A stretch of DNA of 64,000 nucleotides, taken from positions 21,475,313 to 21,539,312 of the forward strand of contig OX388312.1 of NCBI GenBank assembly GCA_947579605.1. The letters are read 5' to 3'. The notes beneath the pieces were generated by a model, which worked only from the letters and a program-made list of their open reading frames with translations, ran no database searches and was not told the DNA's origin. Both the position numbers and the translations under genes were made by a program. The stretch comes from Athripsodes cinereus. Its lineage: Eukaryota > Arthropoda > Insecta > Trichoptera > Leptoceridae. The number at the start of each line of letters is the position of its first letter. The first letter of the stretch is position 1. This document shows positions 33,946 to 47,399 of this stretch, piece by piece.

Positions 33946-35229
33946 TAATTCATACATTCATTTGAAAAATATTACAGAAAAGAGTGAGAGAATAATTTTA
34001 TTTCAGATCAATTTTTATCCCAAATTCATTAGCCTGTAAGTAGGCATATTATTATAATCAACTATTTAGTACAATGTATTTATATTCTACTTTCGGTTTT
34101 TAGGATCGCAATAGAACCCACATAGGTAATGAAGATTTATCCACATGAATGATACATTCAGATTATTATATCGACTGAATAATTTATAGTAATTCGACAC
34201 CCTCAATAAAAAGGTTTAGTGTTTGTCTACATAATAATATGTAAAGATTGGTGTACACGTATCCTGTTTGATCAGATATCGATTATGCTAAATAGTCCAG
34301 GCATGATGCTGTTTTATATTAACTAATTGAAGGATTAATTTGTTTTCAAAATGTCAAATTAATTTGACAGATGTGCTGGAGCTTTAAATAGGTAACTAAA
34401 AATAGTATAAAAAAAAACAATGTTGTTTTGCATAGCAATTAGGTGTTTTCTATTTCATTTTTATGATTTTTAAAGATATCGAATACTGACAAATATCTTC
34501 AATTTTAATATGTTGAAATGAATCCAAATACACTCCAAACACCCTCGCAGTACCTAAGTAAAATATTGGTGTAATGCAGGTAGATTGAGTTGGCAGTAAG
34601 ATAATTTAATTCCAAAATATCCTTATTGAATGATCGAGTGTCTGCCGCCTCTGGCTATGGACCATCTGAAATTTCAAAAATATGATTAAATTTTATAGAT
34701 ATAAAAATAACATGTCGTGTACAAGTATTTTTAAAAAAAAGAAACTCAAAAACTTTCAGTTGAAATTAGTGAGATATTTATTATTTCTTATTCTTCAACG
34801 CGAAAGGAAGTCGAGAGACAAAATGTGTAAGTTATTTTAATATCTCCGGGTGATTTTGTAATAAAATGAAGCCATCATAGTCCATAGAGGATAATGCAAA
34901 TAGAGTCATAATGTCGGTAGTCAGTGAAGCATCAACACAAAGTAAACAATATAATACTTGCCTGAAGATGGGAACAGGAGAAGCTACTACATACCAGATA
35001 CCATAGGTGAGGTTACATATATCCTAAAACTGTGATGCGCTACTTGAAGATGTTTGAAAAAATATTGGCCATCATTTAGATGTGTGATTTTAACTAGGTA
35101 GAATAAAGGAACAAAAATATCCAAATGTACAGAACAATAATTAAAAATAAATCTCACATCGGAAAGTTTAATTATTCAAATGCCTACCTAATATTAAACT
35201 TTGAATTCGAGTTGATGAAGTATAAAAAC

Positions 35230-35562
35230 ACATGTTTATTAACTTTTCTACTTTTGAAGAGCAAACACTGTGGAAGTTCATATTGATTTTTTGATAATAA
35301 ACAATATAAATATAATTAAAAAACACTATTACTTTCACAAATAATCCTAAAACAATAACAGATAAAAACCCCGCCATAATCCTCCCCGCTCATGACTATT
35401 TTCTGGGATGATTGTTGTCTTTTGTTATTTAGTTCTAAGTTGTTACTGATGATGGACGGATGTCCGAAAAGTACTTATAACTCTTTATATAATTTGTGAA
35501 AGTAATAGTGTTTTTTAATTATATTTATATTGTTTATTATCAAAAAATCACATGTTTATTAA
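35230..35562 (+). mobile_element. Penelope-like remnant: inverted arms, ribozyme, 13-bp flanking repeat
   Basis: ACATGTTTATTAA occurs at 35230-35242 and 35550-35562, consistent with a target duplication. Inside, a perfect 59-bp inverted repeat (35284-35342 against 35492-35550; AAGTAATAGTGTTTTTTAAT on the right) encloses a 149-bp loop with a hammerhead-like motif at 35442-35481. There is no reverse transcriptase. Inverted partial copies around a terminal ribozyme are characteristic of Penelope-like elements; the family assignment is inference. Confidence 0.6.
35442..35481 (+). ncRNA. Hammerhead ribozyme-like motif
   Basis: Core CTGATGA (35446-35452), one extra T, stem II GGAC-GGAT-GTCC (35454-35465), core GAAA (35466-35469), palindromic stem III AAGTACTT (35469-35476), cleavage triplet TTA with the cut after A35477, and stem I GTTA (35442-35445) with TAAC (35478-35481). 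All core bases of a type I hammerhead are present in order. The loopless palindromic stem III suggests it acts best as a dimer. Activity has not been tested. Confidence 0.65.
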
Positions 35563-37779
35563 TTTTCCTTATCTCTCAGCTTTTCTTTGATTATTTCAAT
35601 TCAATATACACTTCATGAGCCTATAGCTAATTCTCACCTTAGTCTCTGTATATTTTTCACTAAAAAATACATATGCACGTGTAAGCACATCAATGCATAA
35701 TTAAGAATTTAATGAATTTCCAAAACCCTTAGCTTTTTATATGTGGCATATCACTGTAGGTAGGATGCAATGCCATAAGTGAAAGAAAAAAAAATTACTT
35801 TAGGTATATATAATGAGAGTTATTCAATGGATTTAGATGGAAGCCACCCATGTTTAGAAGCACTGACAGCGATGGACTGAAGGACAAAAAATTTAACATA
35901 ATCATTGTATCTTTAATATAACTAAGACACGAATGATTTCTACTAAGCCAACAAATTATATTTCTGTACCATAGGTAAATACATAATAAATTATTTGATC
36001 GGAGGCAGGAGAGTATAGTTTGCATAGGAACTATGTAAGTATACATAAAATAATATTCGTTCAAATGATGACAAATCACTGTTTGCACATCTTCCACTGA
36101 ACCCCATACTGCTTACATACTTCTAATGTTTAAACAAGCTTCTGTTGAAGACAGATTTAACATTTAACTTTTTTGCTAAATTAAATATACTCAGCTGTCA
36201 CGATTACAATAACATTTAAATGTTTTATCTCTAATTTACTATTTATCTTAATTTTGAATGAGTTCTGGAGAGGTACAGAAAGTCAATAAATCAAGTTACG
36301 AGTTCACAGTGTAAATATAATTAGGTAGGTAATGTATTATTTATTCGGTATATCTAATGTGATGAATCATTTGATTAATCGTCCTTACTTCCATATTGTT
36401 TTAATAAGCATGTCTATTATAATCTAAGTCCATGTCTGAGATAACAAAGAGTTCATGAGATATTATGAATTTGTCATGAAAAACTTAATCATATGGCATA
36501 AATTAATTATTGCAATCAACATTAGATTTGAAACAGTTGGTAGAAAAGTCTCGTACCTGCTTATTTTTAATCGGTTATCTTATTTTCAAATGCCGCTGCT
36601 ATACTAATTTAGCATACCTACCTAGAATTGATTAATATGAATACTTTCAAAATAGTTCGTGTTCACTTTTAAATTTCATCTTATTATTTTAAATTTCATC
36701 TAAAAGTAGAATACGGTTTTTTTTTTGGTGTAGAACTCTTTACGGATACTTATAAAATGCAATGAAAATCAAACGTGTAGGTATAAGAGGGATCATGTTG
36801 TCTTGTGTTTACTAGTACAATGAAATGGTTGGACTGTCGGCAAATTTAGCATAAATCTTTGGGATTACCTCCTAACCCAGATCAACTGAACCAATAAAAC
36901 GATCATTGATAGTACATAAATAAATCTATCATTTATCTAATATCAAGATGCCGACATTAAAAGAAATTTCACAGAGGATAATTTTAATAATAAAAGATAT
37001 TATGTATATTGTATTTTGACTGTTAAGAGTAAGATAATATTTTATTATCAATCATGAATTGCTTGGAATATAGATCCATACTATTGTATCGGTATAGTAA
37101 AGTACAGTAAATCCTTCGTGATAATTCATTCGTAACGAATGTAAACACAGTAAGAACTTCCATGGAACAATGTAATACGTATACTGAGTCTGTCACTACT
37201 TCATACAATATTGAATAATACCACAGAAATATATATTATAATATTATATTATTATAGTCTTGTTCAAACACTTTCAATGTAAATCAGTGTTCGCACCATC
37301 AGTCACTTGGCCCGTTACAAATTAGTATAAAATGCAGTGGCGACTCGTGAAAAATATGTTAAAAACTGCAATATTTTGATTTTTTTTAATAAATATAGTA
37401 AAATAATTAAAATCCAACCAAACATTTTTTCACTATCAAATATGTTTTAATGAAACAATAGTAAACACGTTTAATATATACATGCAACATACACAATTAC
37501 ATACCTACTTTTTTTATTATATCGAATATGAGCAGGACTCGTGTGCAATTACATCTATTCTATACCTATTTCAAGAATGATGAGTATTTTGATGAAATTA
37601 TTATCCATAAAATTTAATTAAGAAAAATTAAAGGTAGAACCAAATATGAAAAAGAAAAAGTGAATGCGATTGAAAAGCATTGTTTGTTGAGAATAAATTA
37701 TTATTAGGTATTTATCTAATTAAAAAATAAATTTCCTGTTGAAAACTTTGCGATCCAGGGGAGAATCAAAACCAAGACC

Positions 37780-38225
37780 TTGATGATGATGATGATTTTG
37801 GATGATTTTATTTATGACGCCGTTTTACAGTCTCTAGACCGTCTCAAGGGCGCCAGTGAAGAGTTCAGTCTTTAATTTGCCTCTGAAGCTAGTGACCGTC
37901 TGACCATCTCTCAGCAGCACCGGTAGGCGATTCCACGTAACTGGTCCGACAACACCAAAGGCCCTCTCGTAGAAATTGGACTTACCGGCTCTATTGGGCT
38001 CAGTAAGTCTATTTACGGCCAGTTCCATAGAGCGCAGAGGTCTTCTAGTGGTCGAGTCAAGGGGACAAAGCTCTGTGAGGCACGATGGTGCCATTTTGTT
38101 AATAGCCTTGTACACCAAAAGGCACACCTTGAATGTCACCCTTTCCTCGACCCTCAACCAGTGTAGTCGTTCTAAGAGGGGAGTGATGTGGCATCTTTTT
38201 GATGATGCAAGTTAACCGCGAGAGC
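37780..38225 (-). mobile_element. L2/CR1-like LINE C-terminal fragment
   Basis: The 107-codon minus frame 37834-38157 reads RVTFKVCLLVYKAINKMAPS, then STTRRPLRSMELAVNRL, RAFGVVGPVTWNRLPVLLRD, FRGKLKTELF. This is the well-known C-terminal end of CR1/L2-type LINEs (LVYKALxxxAPxYL ... FxxxAPxxWNxLPxxLR ... FKxxLKTxLF). The tail is a TGA/ATC trinucleotide repeat at about 37781-37797. It is 5' truncated and open, so fairly recent. Confidence 0.88.
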
Positions 38226-38684
38226 CTTTGCACCACGTAGCCACTTATAAGAAAAGTCCTAATTATTCAGTTTTTATTCTGTGTATTCACCCCCCACCTC
38301 TGTGCTGGGATTATCCATCAGATCTGCTCTATATTTTATTATTGTGTGTACTGTATAGTGTGTACACGGTGTGTACCTATTGCTCGCATCAGATTGTTTG
38401 CTCCCTGTATTACTTATACCTCGTGAGCAACTTACCTACTATGTAGGTTTTAATAATACCCGTATAAAATTTATTATTAATCCGAATAAAGTAACTACAA
38501 AATATAATATAGTAATCAGAAAGTATGTACATACATATTTGTATTATTTTTGTTGTTGTTACCGACCGATGTATGCAAAGATCCCCGCTATGTTTTGTAT
38601 AATATACCTATCTACCCATGTATATACATTAGGTACCTACATCACATAATATGTACCCACTATATATGTTCTTATGGATGATAA

Positions 38685-38905
38685 TGATAGTCCCGGTTGG
38701 ATCACATTTTGAGATTGTCTTAATATGTTAGTTTGTCACAATGAGAACTGATTAATTTTCCATAAGATTCTCGACGCGACAGTCTAGATTACCTTTTCCT
38801 TATTATACTGTTCCTGTAACAACGACATCAAAATGAAGGTTTTTAATGTTACGGGAAGATATAACTCAATAAGGATAAAATAGTTCTGAGCAGAGTCAGC
38901 TCATT
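38685..38905 (+). mobile_element. LINE-B fragment, strongly decayed
   Basis: GTCCCGGTTGGATCACATTT matches the SWLGHVL coding region, later ACTGTTCCTGTAACAACGAC matches the HRSYDND region, and AGCAGAGTCAGCTCATTTCC the end region. Many indels. Confidence 0.5.
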
Positions 38906-38955
38906 TCCAAGCATTATAAAGTGAAAGAAATAGGTATGTAGTTGTACGTACCGAC

Positions 38956-39174
38956 TCAAATAAGAGTTGTATAAATGATAGAATTCAGGATTACATGTTT
39001 ACCCGGCATGTGCTGTTTAACATGACTGCTAATCTCCTCTCTGAGTCTATATATGACATGGTTTAATCCACGACTAGACCTGCATATATGGATATAATCC
39101 GTAGCCCCATCGTGCCACAGTATGTGGGCCCCGGGGCTCAGATACATAATATTAGTTAGGGGGGTTCTGACCAT
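38956..39174 (-). other. Unidentified open frame of 72 codons
   Basis: This stretch is clearly less AT-rich than its flanks and open on the minus strand, giving peptides such as SPGAHILWHDGATDYIHICR and RLREEISSHVKQH. No start context, splice partner or family is recognised. It could be a piece of an old retroelement or an isolated exon. Kept only because its composition differs from the surrounding DNA. Confidence 0.25.
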
Positions 39175-41165
39175 TAGATACTGTTATTTAAAATTATCGT
39201 TGCTTTTTGAAATAACCAACGTTTTGAACTGTGATTTTGAAGTAGATGGATTAAAATATACTTAGAATAATTATAGCACTCGACATTTTTTTTATTTTTC
39301 CACAATTATTATTATCTTGGACTATGTATAATGGATATTTATTTTAATTTTTGTTTTAGTTTAATTTGTATATGCCATTTTGTCCTTTATTGTTTGTATT
39401 CATCAAATTTTGTCCAATCTCTGTATAAATTGATCTAATTGTTTTATTCTGTTACTATTGTTGTTTTGTTCAAATTACTACTATTTTTGTTGCATCTTAA
39501 TGTTTATTTTTATAAATTTGTACCAATTCATTTTTTATAATTTTTATTATTATTGTCTGTCAAATTGTTTTTTTTTTTAATTTGTTATATGTTTAACGTG
39601 TTAAAGGCTCACGCCGTGTACAAGTGATAAATAAAGATAATACATAATAGAGTATTTAGTCATTTTTATTTCTTATTTCTTATTCCGTTTAAAGGCAAAG
39701 CACCCGATTCCGAGTGAAATAAGTAAAGTAAACATACTAACTACTCATTCTCAAAAAAAAATTAAGTAGATGCTGGAAGTTACCGCACCACTAGACTTGT
39801 GGTCCATATTTTAGAGTAGATACCTATACCTAGTTTCCTTGAAACAAACAACTTTCTCATTGTAAATCTTATTGGTTATATTATTTACTAATTTATCGAT
39901 AATTTTCAAGGATACAGTCACTACCTATTGTAATCTGTTACTGTAATAATATTTCTACTGTTATGACATAAAATGTAAGTGCAATATCGCTATTTACAAA
40001 TAACATGCGAAACAATAAATTCGATAAGTCTTAAAAAATTAGTCATCACTCTTTAATGCTAAAAGACTTTTCTTCAATGGGGATAAATTCAAAGTCAGAA
40101 AAGTATGTAAGCGTTTTTAGTCTTAAAGAGCAGAAGATAAAGGAATGACCAGTGATCACCCCAATAATTTCAAGTTGAAATATCTACCTCAGAGTCGATA
40201 AAATCAAATTTGACTGGCAGCAAACCACAAAGTAACGATTCTATTTCCAACAATGAATTATGTTTTCCGTAAAATGTTACTGTTCTTTAATCAGCCTAGA
40301 TTCATTCCACCTTTAGTAGCATGAGGCTGGTAGGGTAGATGTGTACAAATATATACCTAATGATTATGGTAATAATATGTGTATGTACCTACTGTGTGTA
40401 AGCACCTACCCTTGGCCAAGTTTATCCGATGTGATGGCAGTGACAGCCATGTTGTAATATAAATTACCTTCATGGATCTCAGCACGGATTAGGCTTAACG
40501 GATACTGTACACACTATTGCAACTTTAAATTATTATACTTACTTAGTTTATCTGGCTCAAAATATTTGATTTCAATAAATTATACTTAAAATAAAATGTT
40601 ATGAAACATTTTGTTTCCACTCTTTACTCTCGTTTCAGTAGGTAGGTATAAAACAAAAACAAAAATCGTTTTGCCACAAAACTTATCATGGACTCTTAAT
40701 AAGCTATTTAGGTAGAGATTATATCAATTTAAGAAATATTTTTCAATTATTGTTTAGCATCTAGTATTCTTTTGTAAAAAAAAGTTCTTATGAAAATGAT
40801 ATGACAGCTCTAGAGAAGGCTCATTCCCACTCGTGTTCCTGAGAGTGGTGAATGAATTAATCTATTTTTGTAGTATATTAGAAACATAAATTAGTAGTTA
40901 ACAAGTTATAATATTCCACTATGTATCTGTTTTATTTGACCTCAAAGGCTTGAGACGTTATTAGATTTTTTTACGAAAACATTTTTTTTTCTTTTGATCG
41001 ATTCCTATTTTTTTTAAACAAATAAAAAAATCATGCAATTTATCAAGTCCCAACACTATTTGATTAAGATTTATACCTTTTTAAAGTTACAGCGTTATAC
41101 ACAGCGCCTATTTCGTAAATCTGCGAACAAAAATATAAAACTTTTATCCGTTACCATTGCAGTGG

Positions 41166-41208
41166 GTACCTACCTACCTACCTACCTACCTACCTACCTA
41201 CCTACCTA
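41166..41208. repeat. TACC microsatellite
   Basis: About ten uninterrupted units of TACC/CCTA. The same tetranucleotide appears in shorter form all over the window. Confidence 0.9.
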
Positions 41209-43739
41209 TATAGTTTCAACAATTATAACTCTTATGTAGTTATATTACCTAGAATATATGCGGATTTCTGTATTATTAATGTAGCCTATACCTACATAAG
41301 TATGTATATATTTATATAAATTGTCATTAATACTTTTATTATGAACCGTTCCATTTTGCAAAGTAAAAAAGTTACCACTACATACTACGTGAATTTTATT
41401 ACTCTATACTTACATTACATATAATATAGGATATTTATATGCTAACTAATATGATTTTTAGCATTAGCCTGTTGTTGTTTATTGTACTTATATTTGATAT
41501 GAGTTTTACAATTTTTAATCCTTGTATAATAAAATGTTTCCCATTGTGAAATTTTCATATCACATTACTGTACCAGATTGAATTATGAGTGAAATTGAAT
41601 ATCAATCTTTCCCGTATAAAGTTTGGAGTATCTATCATATTTTCTCTCAAAGTGCATTTATTTATTTATTAACCAAATAGTAGAATAAAACATTTTGTGT
41701 TATTGAATTCGCTATGGAATTCTACTACCTAAAAACAGTGAATGAATATTTAGTTATTAATTTTACTCATTATTCAAAATAATAATAAAATGCAGTGTAG
41801 AAATATAGGTCCGTAGGTATAGTGCAGTTAATGTACAAATTTTCAGGCTGGATAGGATTCTATTTTTTTATTCTATACACAACCTTTACCCTGCATTTCA
41901 AATAATTTTATATCGTTTTCATAATAACGATGTGCTATGTGCTTCAGACAACCAGGAACACGGATGAGAAACAGCGCACATTTCTAATCTGTGGAATTGC
42001 GTAAAAGTTAATTGATAATTTTATGGTACTTCTAAATATATCTAATGAGATATTTTGCAGTTGGTAAGCAGTATGAGATACATAATAGACGATTCTATGA
42101 CTGCACACGCTCTTCGCTTCCATATCATCTATAGAATTCGTTATGCACGTTTGACGATAGACAAGCAGGTAGATAGGTAGGTGTATTCAATAATAATATT
42201 ATCTAATATTTACAACAACACATTTACTTGTTAATCTTGTTGTTTCTTATTTTATAATAATATTTTGTAATTATTATTGTAGATAACTGCAAAATTAATT
42301 TTTTGTACTACTTTCGACAAACAAATAGAATGTACCAAATAGTATATTCGTTCAGGTGTATTTATCCATTAAAATAGATAAAGTGTTGTATCTCTTTTAT
42401 CTATGTCTCAAAACATAAAGAGTTGAGACTATCAGAAGACAAGAGATGTAAGGGAAAACCTCAAAATATGTGAGTTGTTGATATTATCCAAGTAATGTGG
42501 ATGAAGTAACATCACGTTGCTCAGGACAGACAGAAATGTTTGGAAGAAATCTATATCCGTCGCTGGAAAGTTGAGGACTACCAAAGTAAGTAGGCAAGTA
42601 TTTATTTTATATTACACTTCTCACAATGTGTGTTCCTCGTTAAATACCTACATACATAGATACCGAGAACGAGAAACGATTATATTAATTGTCTATTGCT
42701 TGGAGTAAACCATAAACCAAATTTCTAAGCTGAGAGAGATAATGGAATAATTTTTATAACTAATATATCTTCCAAATCTTATGACACAACTATGTAGGTA
42801 CTCTTATGATCGTTGCAGTAAGTATAAGATAGAGCCGAGTGCCCTAGATTGAAAGCATCAAACAATCGATTACTGACACCAATACCGTATTCCTTACATT
42901 ATCATATTAACTCTAGTATTAAAATATCATAGACGTGTGTTACAAGCTGTTAATAGAGTTAAGCAAAATACAATAGGATTATTGATATTTGTAAAGTCAT
43001 ATTTTACAGAAACGTACTGGGAATACTGGAGCATAAAGTTGTAAAAAATAATGTGTTTTCAAAAAACATTTCTTCTTCATTCTTTAGATATTTCTGTTGC
43101 AATTAAATATAACGCAATAAATGCTCTGTACTAGGAAAATCATAAACATAGTTTTTTATTATAATTTTGCGCCCTAAATTAAGTAAATCAATCCCATAAT
43201 TCTATGATGTTTTTTTTACAATTCGACGATTAGCTTTTTTAATAGTGTTTTTCTTATTAAAATTTAATGGTAAATTTTACGATTTACTTTTTACCAAGTT
43301 TTTTATTTTATTTTTTTGAACTTTTCACACCCAAAGTTCATTGCACAAGTGAGAGATGTATCGAGTAATTTTCTCTCTGTTATTTACCATATTATGAAAA
43401 TGTTCACTAAATTAATCAAATTAAATTCAATAAACCATGTAGTTATTTGATATTCTACAGTTCCTGTATACTGTATGTAATAATAATGCGAGAAAGTTTT
43501 CCACTCCGTCTCTCACTTGAAAGGGGAAAACTTAATGCATATGAGGCTTCCGTCTTAACGTATGATAATAACAAGTACCTACCTGATGGTACATACTAAA
43601 TAGTATTTACCTATTTCCTACTTAAAAGGTTCTTCTCTAACACACTTGCACGCATTAATATCATAATGTAATAATAATAATACAGTAAATACGATTAAAT
43701 TGTTTAATGAAGCACCCGGTAAAGATTTTGTCTCCCAAT

Positions 43740-43935
43740 CTATTCCATTAGTTTTCGAGTGTCCTGTTAAAAACAGATGTTTAAAAAATAAAGACGTATG
43801 ACGTCTTGAATTCAGCAATGAGATTTGCTATCAATCTTGGGCTTTATTGGGCATGGATAGAACATGTTTTTACGTGTAGCTGGTCTGCAGGCTACCCTAT
43901 TTGTGGAATATACCGTGATGGTATATATTAGCAGT
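43740..43935 (+). repeat. SINE-A copy
   Basis: Order: GTGTCCTGTTAAAAACAGAT, TTCAGCAATGAGATTTGCTA, GCATGGATAGAACATG, AGCTGGTCTGCAGGCTACCC, ATATACCGTGATGGTATATA. It is complete except for the first part. Confidence 0.7.
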
Positions 43936-44677
43936 AGTACAATTACAAACTGGAAAATGTCTTAATTTTTTTGCTCATATTGTTTTTAATGGAATATTTG
44001 TATTGTCTTTCTTCAGATTTGTGTATGTGTAATATAACATTTTATTAGATTTTCCTGAATTCTGAAACAATTAAAAACTCATTTCATGCGTTTTATTAAT
44101 ATATGTTACATTTTGTATCCCGATGAATTTGAATTGAGAATCGCCTCAATCACCTTCTCAGCAAACAATATGCTTTTATCTTAAAGGTGGAGTTGGTCGG
44201 CAGTGGGAGAATTTGTCCTCAGCATTTATCGATCGAAAGTTCAGGGTATCAACTTCAAGAGCGAGAGAAATCTTCAACTTGTCCTTTCAATCATTATTTA
44301 TTTTTCTGGTTATAATCATATGCAATTCAAACTCCTAATTCAAATAATGAATGCACTTCTCTAGATTACTATTCTATAAAATACATAGTGCTTCAACAAA
44401 TAGGATGACATTACTAAGCCTTTCTAGCACCTAGATACTTCAATACACGTTTATTTTTCTTACTTTCTTGATTATCTTGTTATGCAAATCCGATTACAGT
44501 GTTCACTTTCTTACCTTGAAAGGACTGAAACAATAATAGACCTAATACAATAATACTTCATATGTAACTTACATTACATTAGATTCTACAGAAACAACCT
44601 TTGAGTATGAGGTAAATGTAATTCAAGGTCCCCTACATTTCCCTTTATTTTTCCCAATTATGTACAAATGACATCAA

Positions 44678-44812
44678 CAGGGCTACTCTTGACACAATCT
44701 AAATACGATCTTTATCTAGTCTTGATCTTGATCATACGACGCACGAAGTGACTATTGGCCAAAAATACACGCAAACCGATCGCGCGTTAGCGGTAGCGCG
44801 GTGTTTTTGACC
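44678..44812. mobile_element. CAGGG palindromic MITE, copy 2, truncated
   Basis: Begins CAGGGCTACTCTTGACACAA, runs through ATCATACGACGCACGAAGTG and GCAAACCGATCGCGCGTTAG, and stops after GGTAGCGCGGTGTTTTTGAC. The right arm is missing. Confidence 0.8.
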
Positions 44813-45859
44813 ATACTTTGTGGACACTTGCTGCAGTTAGCGATATGGTTTCTAGTACATATGTTATCACTGGGAGGATACATGTTTCGTAGACTTTTTT
44901 CTTTAGATTTCTTGGGATATCTTTACTGGTGAGAATGTGTTTCAAAATTTATATTACTTTTAAGGGGACACAAGGGGAAAAATGTAGCAGAGCTATTGCC
45001 GAGGACTCCATGGGATGTAGGTACATTTCATGTTACTTTACAAAATCTATAAATATTGTTTTTTAATATTTCAAAGAAAAGTAGCCAATTTATTCTTAAC
45101 TAATTTATGAATATTGTTTTCGATTGGTATACATATACTTAGTACCAACTTATAATAGTAGATATATTATTTAGCCCACAAAAAAAAGTTCGTGTATTTC
45201 GGCGATAGAGGATATTCTATTTTGCAATAAAAACATTCTAAACTTTTTTTAGACTATTGTTTATAAACGAAGTAACGATTCTAAGCATTTTTTTTTAAAT
45301 ATTGTTGATAAGCAAAGTAATGATGGAAATATTGTATGATATTAAAACTTTTATTCAAATGATATTTTAAAAACTTAAATATTCATTCATCCAAAATATT
45401 CAAATAACGGAAAATGTCAAACTCGAAATCTTTATTCTAAACCCTTATTATCGGTTATTTCAGATGTTCTAATAAATGAGTTTATGAAAAACGAAAATAA
45501 TTATTCATTCATAAAAATCAAATGCTTTTTTTCGTCTTTGTTAAACATTACATATCGAAACTTATTGGCAAAACCCAAATACCATATTTTTAATTTTGTA
45601 TTAGTATTGAATATGTCATAAATACCAAAAAAAAAAATCAGTAAATTATTCGTTCGTTTGTTTATCAATGACTAAGAAAAAACAAATGATAAAATATATA
45701 CAACACGTCTTATTCCCTTCAAAAAACCAAAACATAGAAACAACACGTAATTAAAGTTTTCAGTATTCTACCTAATTCAGTTTTTAGGAATACTGTAGTT
45801 CGAAGATCTTCTTCCATTTGTAAGTACCTAATCAACGCTGTCACTTCATCATCACTATT

Positions 45860-46070
45860 ACTATCCCATAACGGCATATTTTACTAGTGGGTTAGCCAGT
45901 GGACCAGCCACATGCAATAACATGCAAGCGGTTCTCTCCGTGCCAATAAAAATATGATGGGTGACTGAATGTTGCTGTCGCAATTCAAGATGCAAAATGA
46001 CTTTATTTTTTCGAACACCTGCTCTTAACAGGACACTCGAAAACTTACGGAAAAGAGTGGGAGTACATAA
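45860..46070 (-). repeat. SINE-A copy
   Basis: Starts CTATCCCATAACGGCATATT, then GGGTTAGCCAGTGGACCAGC, GCAATAACATGCAAGCGGTT, and ends TCGAACACCTGCTCTTAACA, GGACACTCGAAAACTTACGG. The 5' end of the family is well kept here. Confidence 0.7.
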
Positions 46071-46496
46071 GTTCAAAACGGAGTTCATAATACAAAATCA
46101 TAAAATAATGTAATATGCAATATAATTTGAAGGAAACTTTTCAGATAACTTAAAATCAGATATAAAATCTTTCTTCATATAAAAAAAATGTTTATAAATT
46201 ACTATAGAATTACGTTCATGGCATATGCTGTTATTCCGATTTTTTTTTGCATTATGTCTGTATAAAATCATAGCTTTGTATTTCTGTGTTAAACTAAGCA
46301 TCCATGAGTATTTTATTGAAAATTCTCGATATATGATATTTTACTTATTTGGAAAGCAATAACTTATATTAAAATATCAAATTTGTATCATATTTTCTCG
46401 AACTTCTTATTATTTATAACAATATGATATTCCAGCATACTTACAGAATCTTTATAACGAAATATATTACCTACATCCTATATAATACAAAATATA

Positions 46497-46545
46497 TCTC
46501 TCTCTCTACCCCAATTGAGATACGGCAAGGAGTATAGTAAAATAT
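46497..46545 (+). mobile_element. LINE-A 3' end, short
   Basis: TCTCTCTCTACCCCAATTGA then GATACGGCAAGGAGTATAGT match the LINE-A 3' end. Confidence 0.45.
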
Positions 46546-46959
46546 AAGGTAAGTACTTCAATTTATAGAGCTCTACTATAATGTATGTAGGTAAATGAAT
46601 ATTATACCTACTGATGTGGTACAAGGAACTTTGTGGAATTAAGCGTGAAATCTATAAAGAATTTCTCATCATATTGTCAAGTTATTACGGAACAAGGGAG
46701 TGATATTATTCTATGTACTATATTGCCATTATGTATATTGGTACAATCTACCTATCTGTGTATATTACCTTCCTTCAAATACTCGTAAAGGTATTGGAGG
46801 GGATCTCCCCGTAGACAAAATATAAAAAAGGTATATTTGCGTACTTATCTACTTTTTTTTGGAAGAGGACGTTCTGTCAAAGTTTCAGGTACCTACATAA
46901 GTCTGTGCAGTTTGTATTGATTAACATATTCTCCTCTATCATTGATGGAATAGTCAGTG

Positions 46960-47035
46960 AATTAACTGCATCCAACAAACGCATTACGGTATCCTTTCTG
47001 TCATAAAAAATGGGGTAGCCAGCAGCTATTTTTGC
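46960..47035 (-). repeat. SINE-A fragment, decayed
   Basis: The right end keeps AATGGGGTAGCCAGCAGC; the rest is scrambled by indels. Confidence 0.35.
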
Positions 47036-47145
47036 CTTCATGCATGCAAATATAATATAAAACGCATGTCCTATAATAAATATAGAATCTTAAAAATGAT
47101 ATATTATAGTAGTGCAGTACATCATTTTACTACTACTACTACTAC

Positions 47146-47345
47146 TACTATACCATCACGGCATATCCCACAAGTGGGGTAGCCAGCAGATCAGCTGTAT
47201 GTAAGAAACATACAAACTGTCCTCTTTGTGCCAGTATAAAATCAAGACATTCAGGATGGGTGGCAAACCTCAACGCTGAATTTAAGATGTAAAATTTAAT
47301 TTAATAATAAAATTTAATTTAATTTAAGATGTAAAATTCTTTATT
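47146..47345 (-). repeat. SINE-A copy with trinucleotide tail and local duplication
   Basis: Preceded by ACTACTACTACTACTACTA (the complement of the TAG tail), then CTATACCATCACGGCATATC, CCACAAGTGGGGTAGCCAGC, AGGATGGGTGGCAAACCTCA. Near 47280-47335, TTTAAGATGTAAAATT is duplicated around an AATTTAATTTAATT run, probably slippage. Confidence 0.8.
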
Positions 47346-47399
47346 CATTTCCATAAAGCTTCAGCATATCGTTTTTAATATATATTTCATTTATAACAT

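Larger units (their letters stand above)
33950..37770. other. Gene-free stretch
   Basis: AT-rich with scattered TACCTA motifs. Apart from the ribozyme-bearing insertion at 35230-35562 I see no exon, RNA gene or intact element. The chance frames at 35795-36097 and 37023-37208 show no protein-like features. Confidence 0.5.
39190..44670. other. Gene-free stretch
   Basis: No exon is supported. The right end of a T-rich region at about 39590-39645 (GTTAAAGGCTCACGCCGTGT, then ACAAGTGATAAATAAAGATA) looks like the 3' end of a LINE with an A-rich tail. The (TACC)n microsatellite and one SINE-A copy are listed separately. Confidence 0.5.

Noticed and set aside
37332..37350. GCAGTGGCGACTCGTG as a hAT left end
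   Set aside because: It resembles known hAT termini, but no matching inverted end or 8-bp duplication was found downstream.
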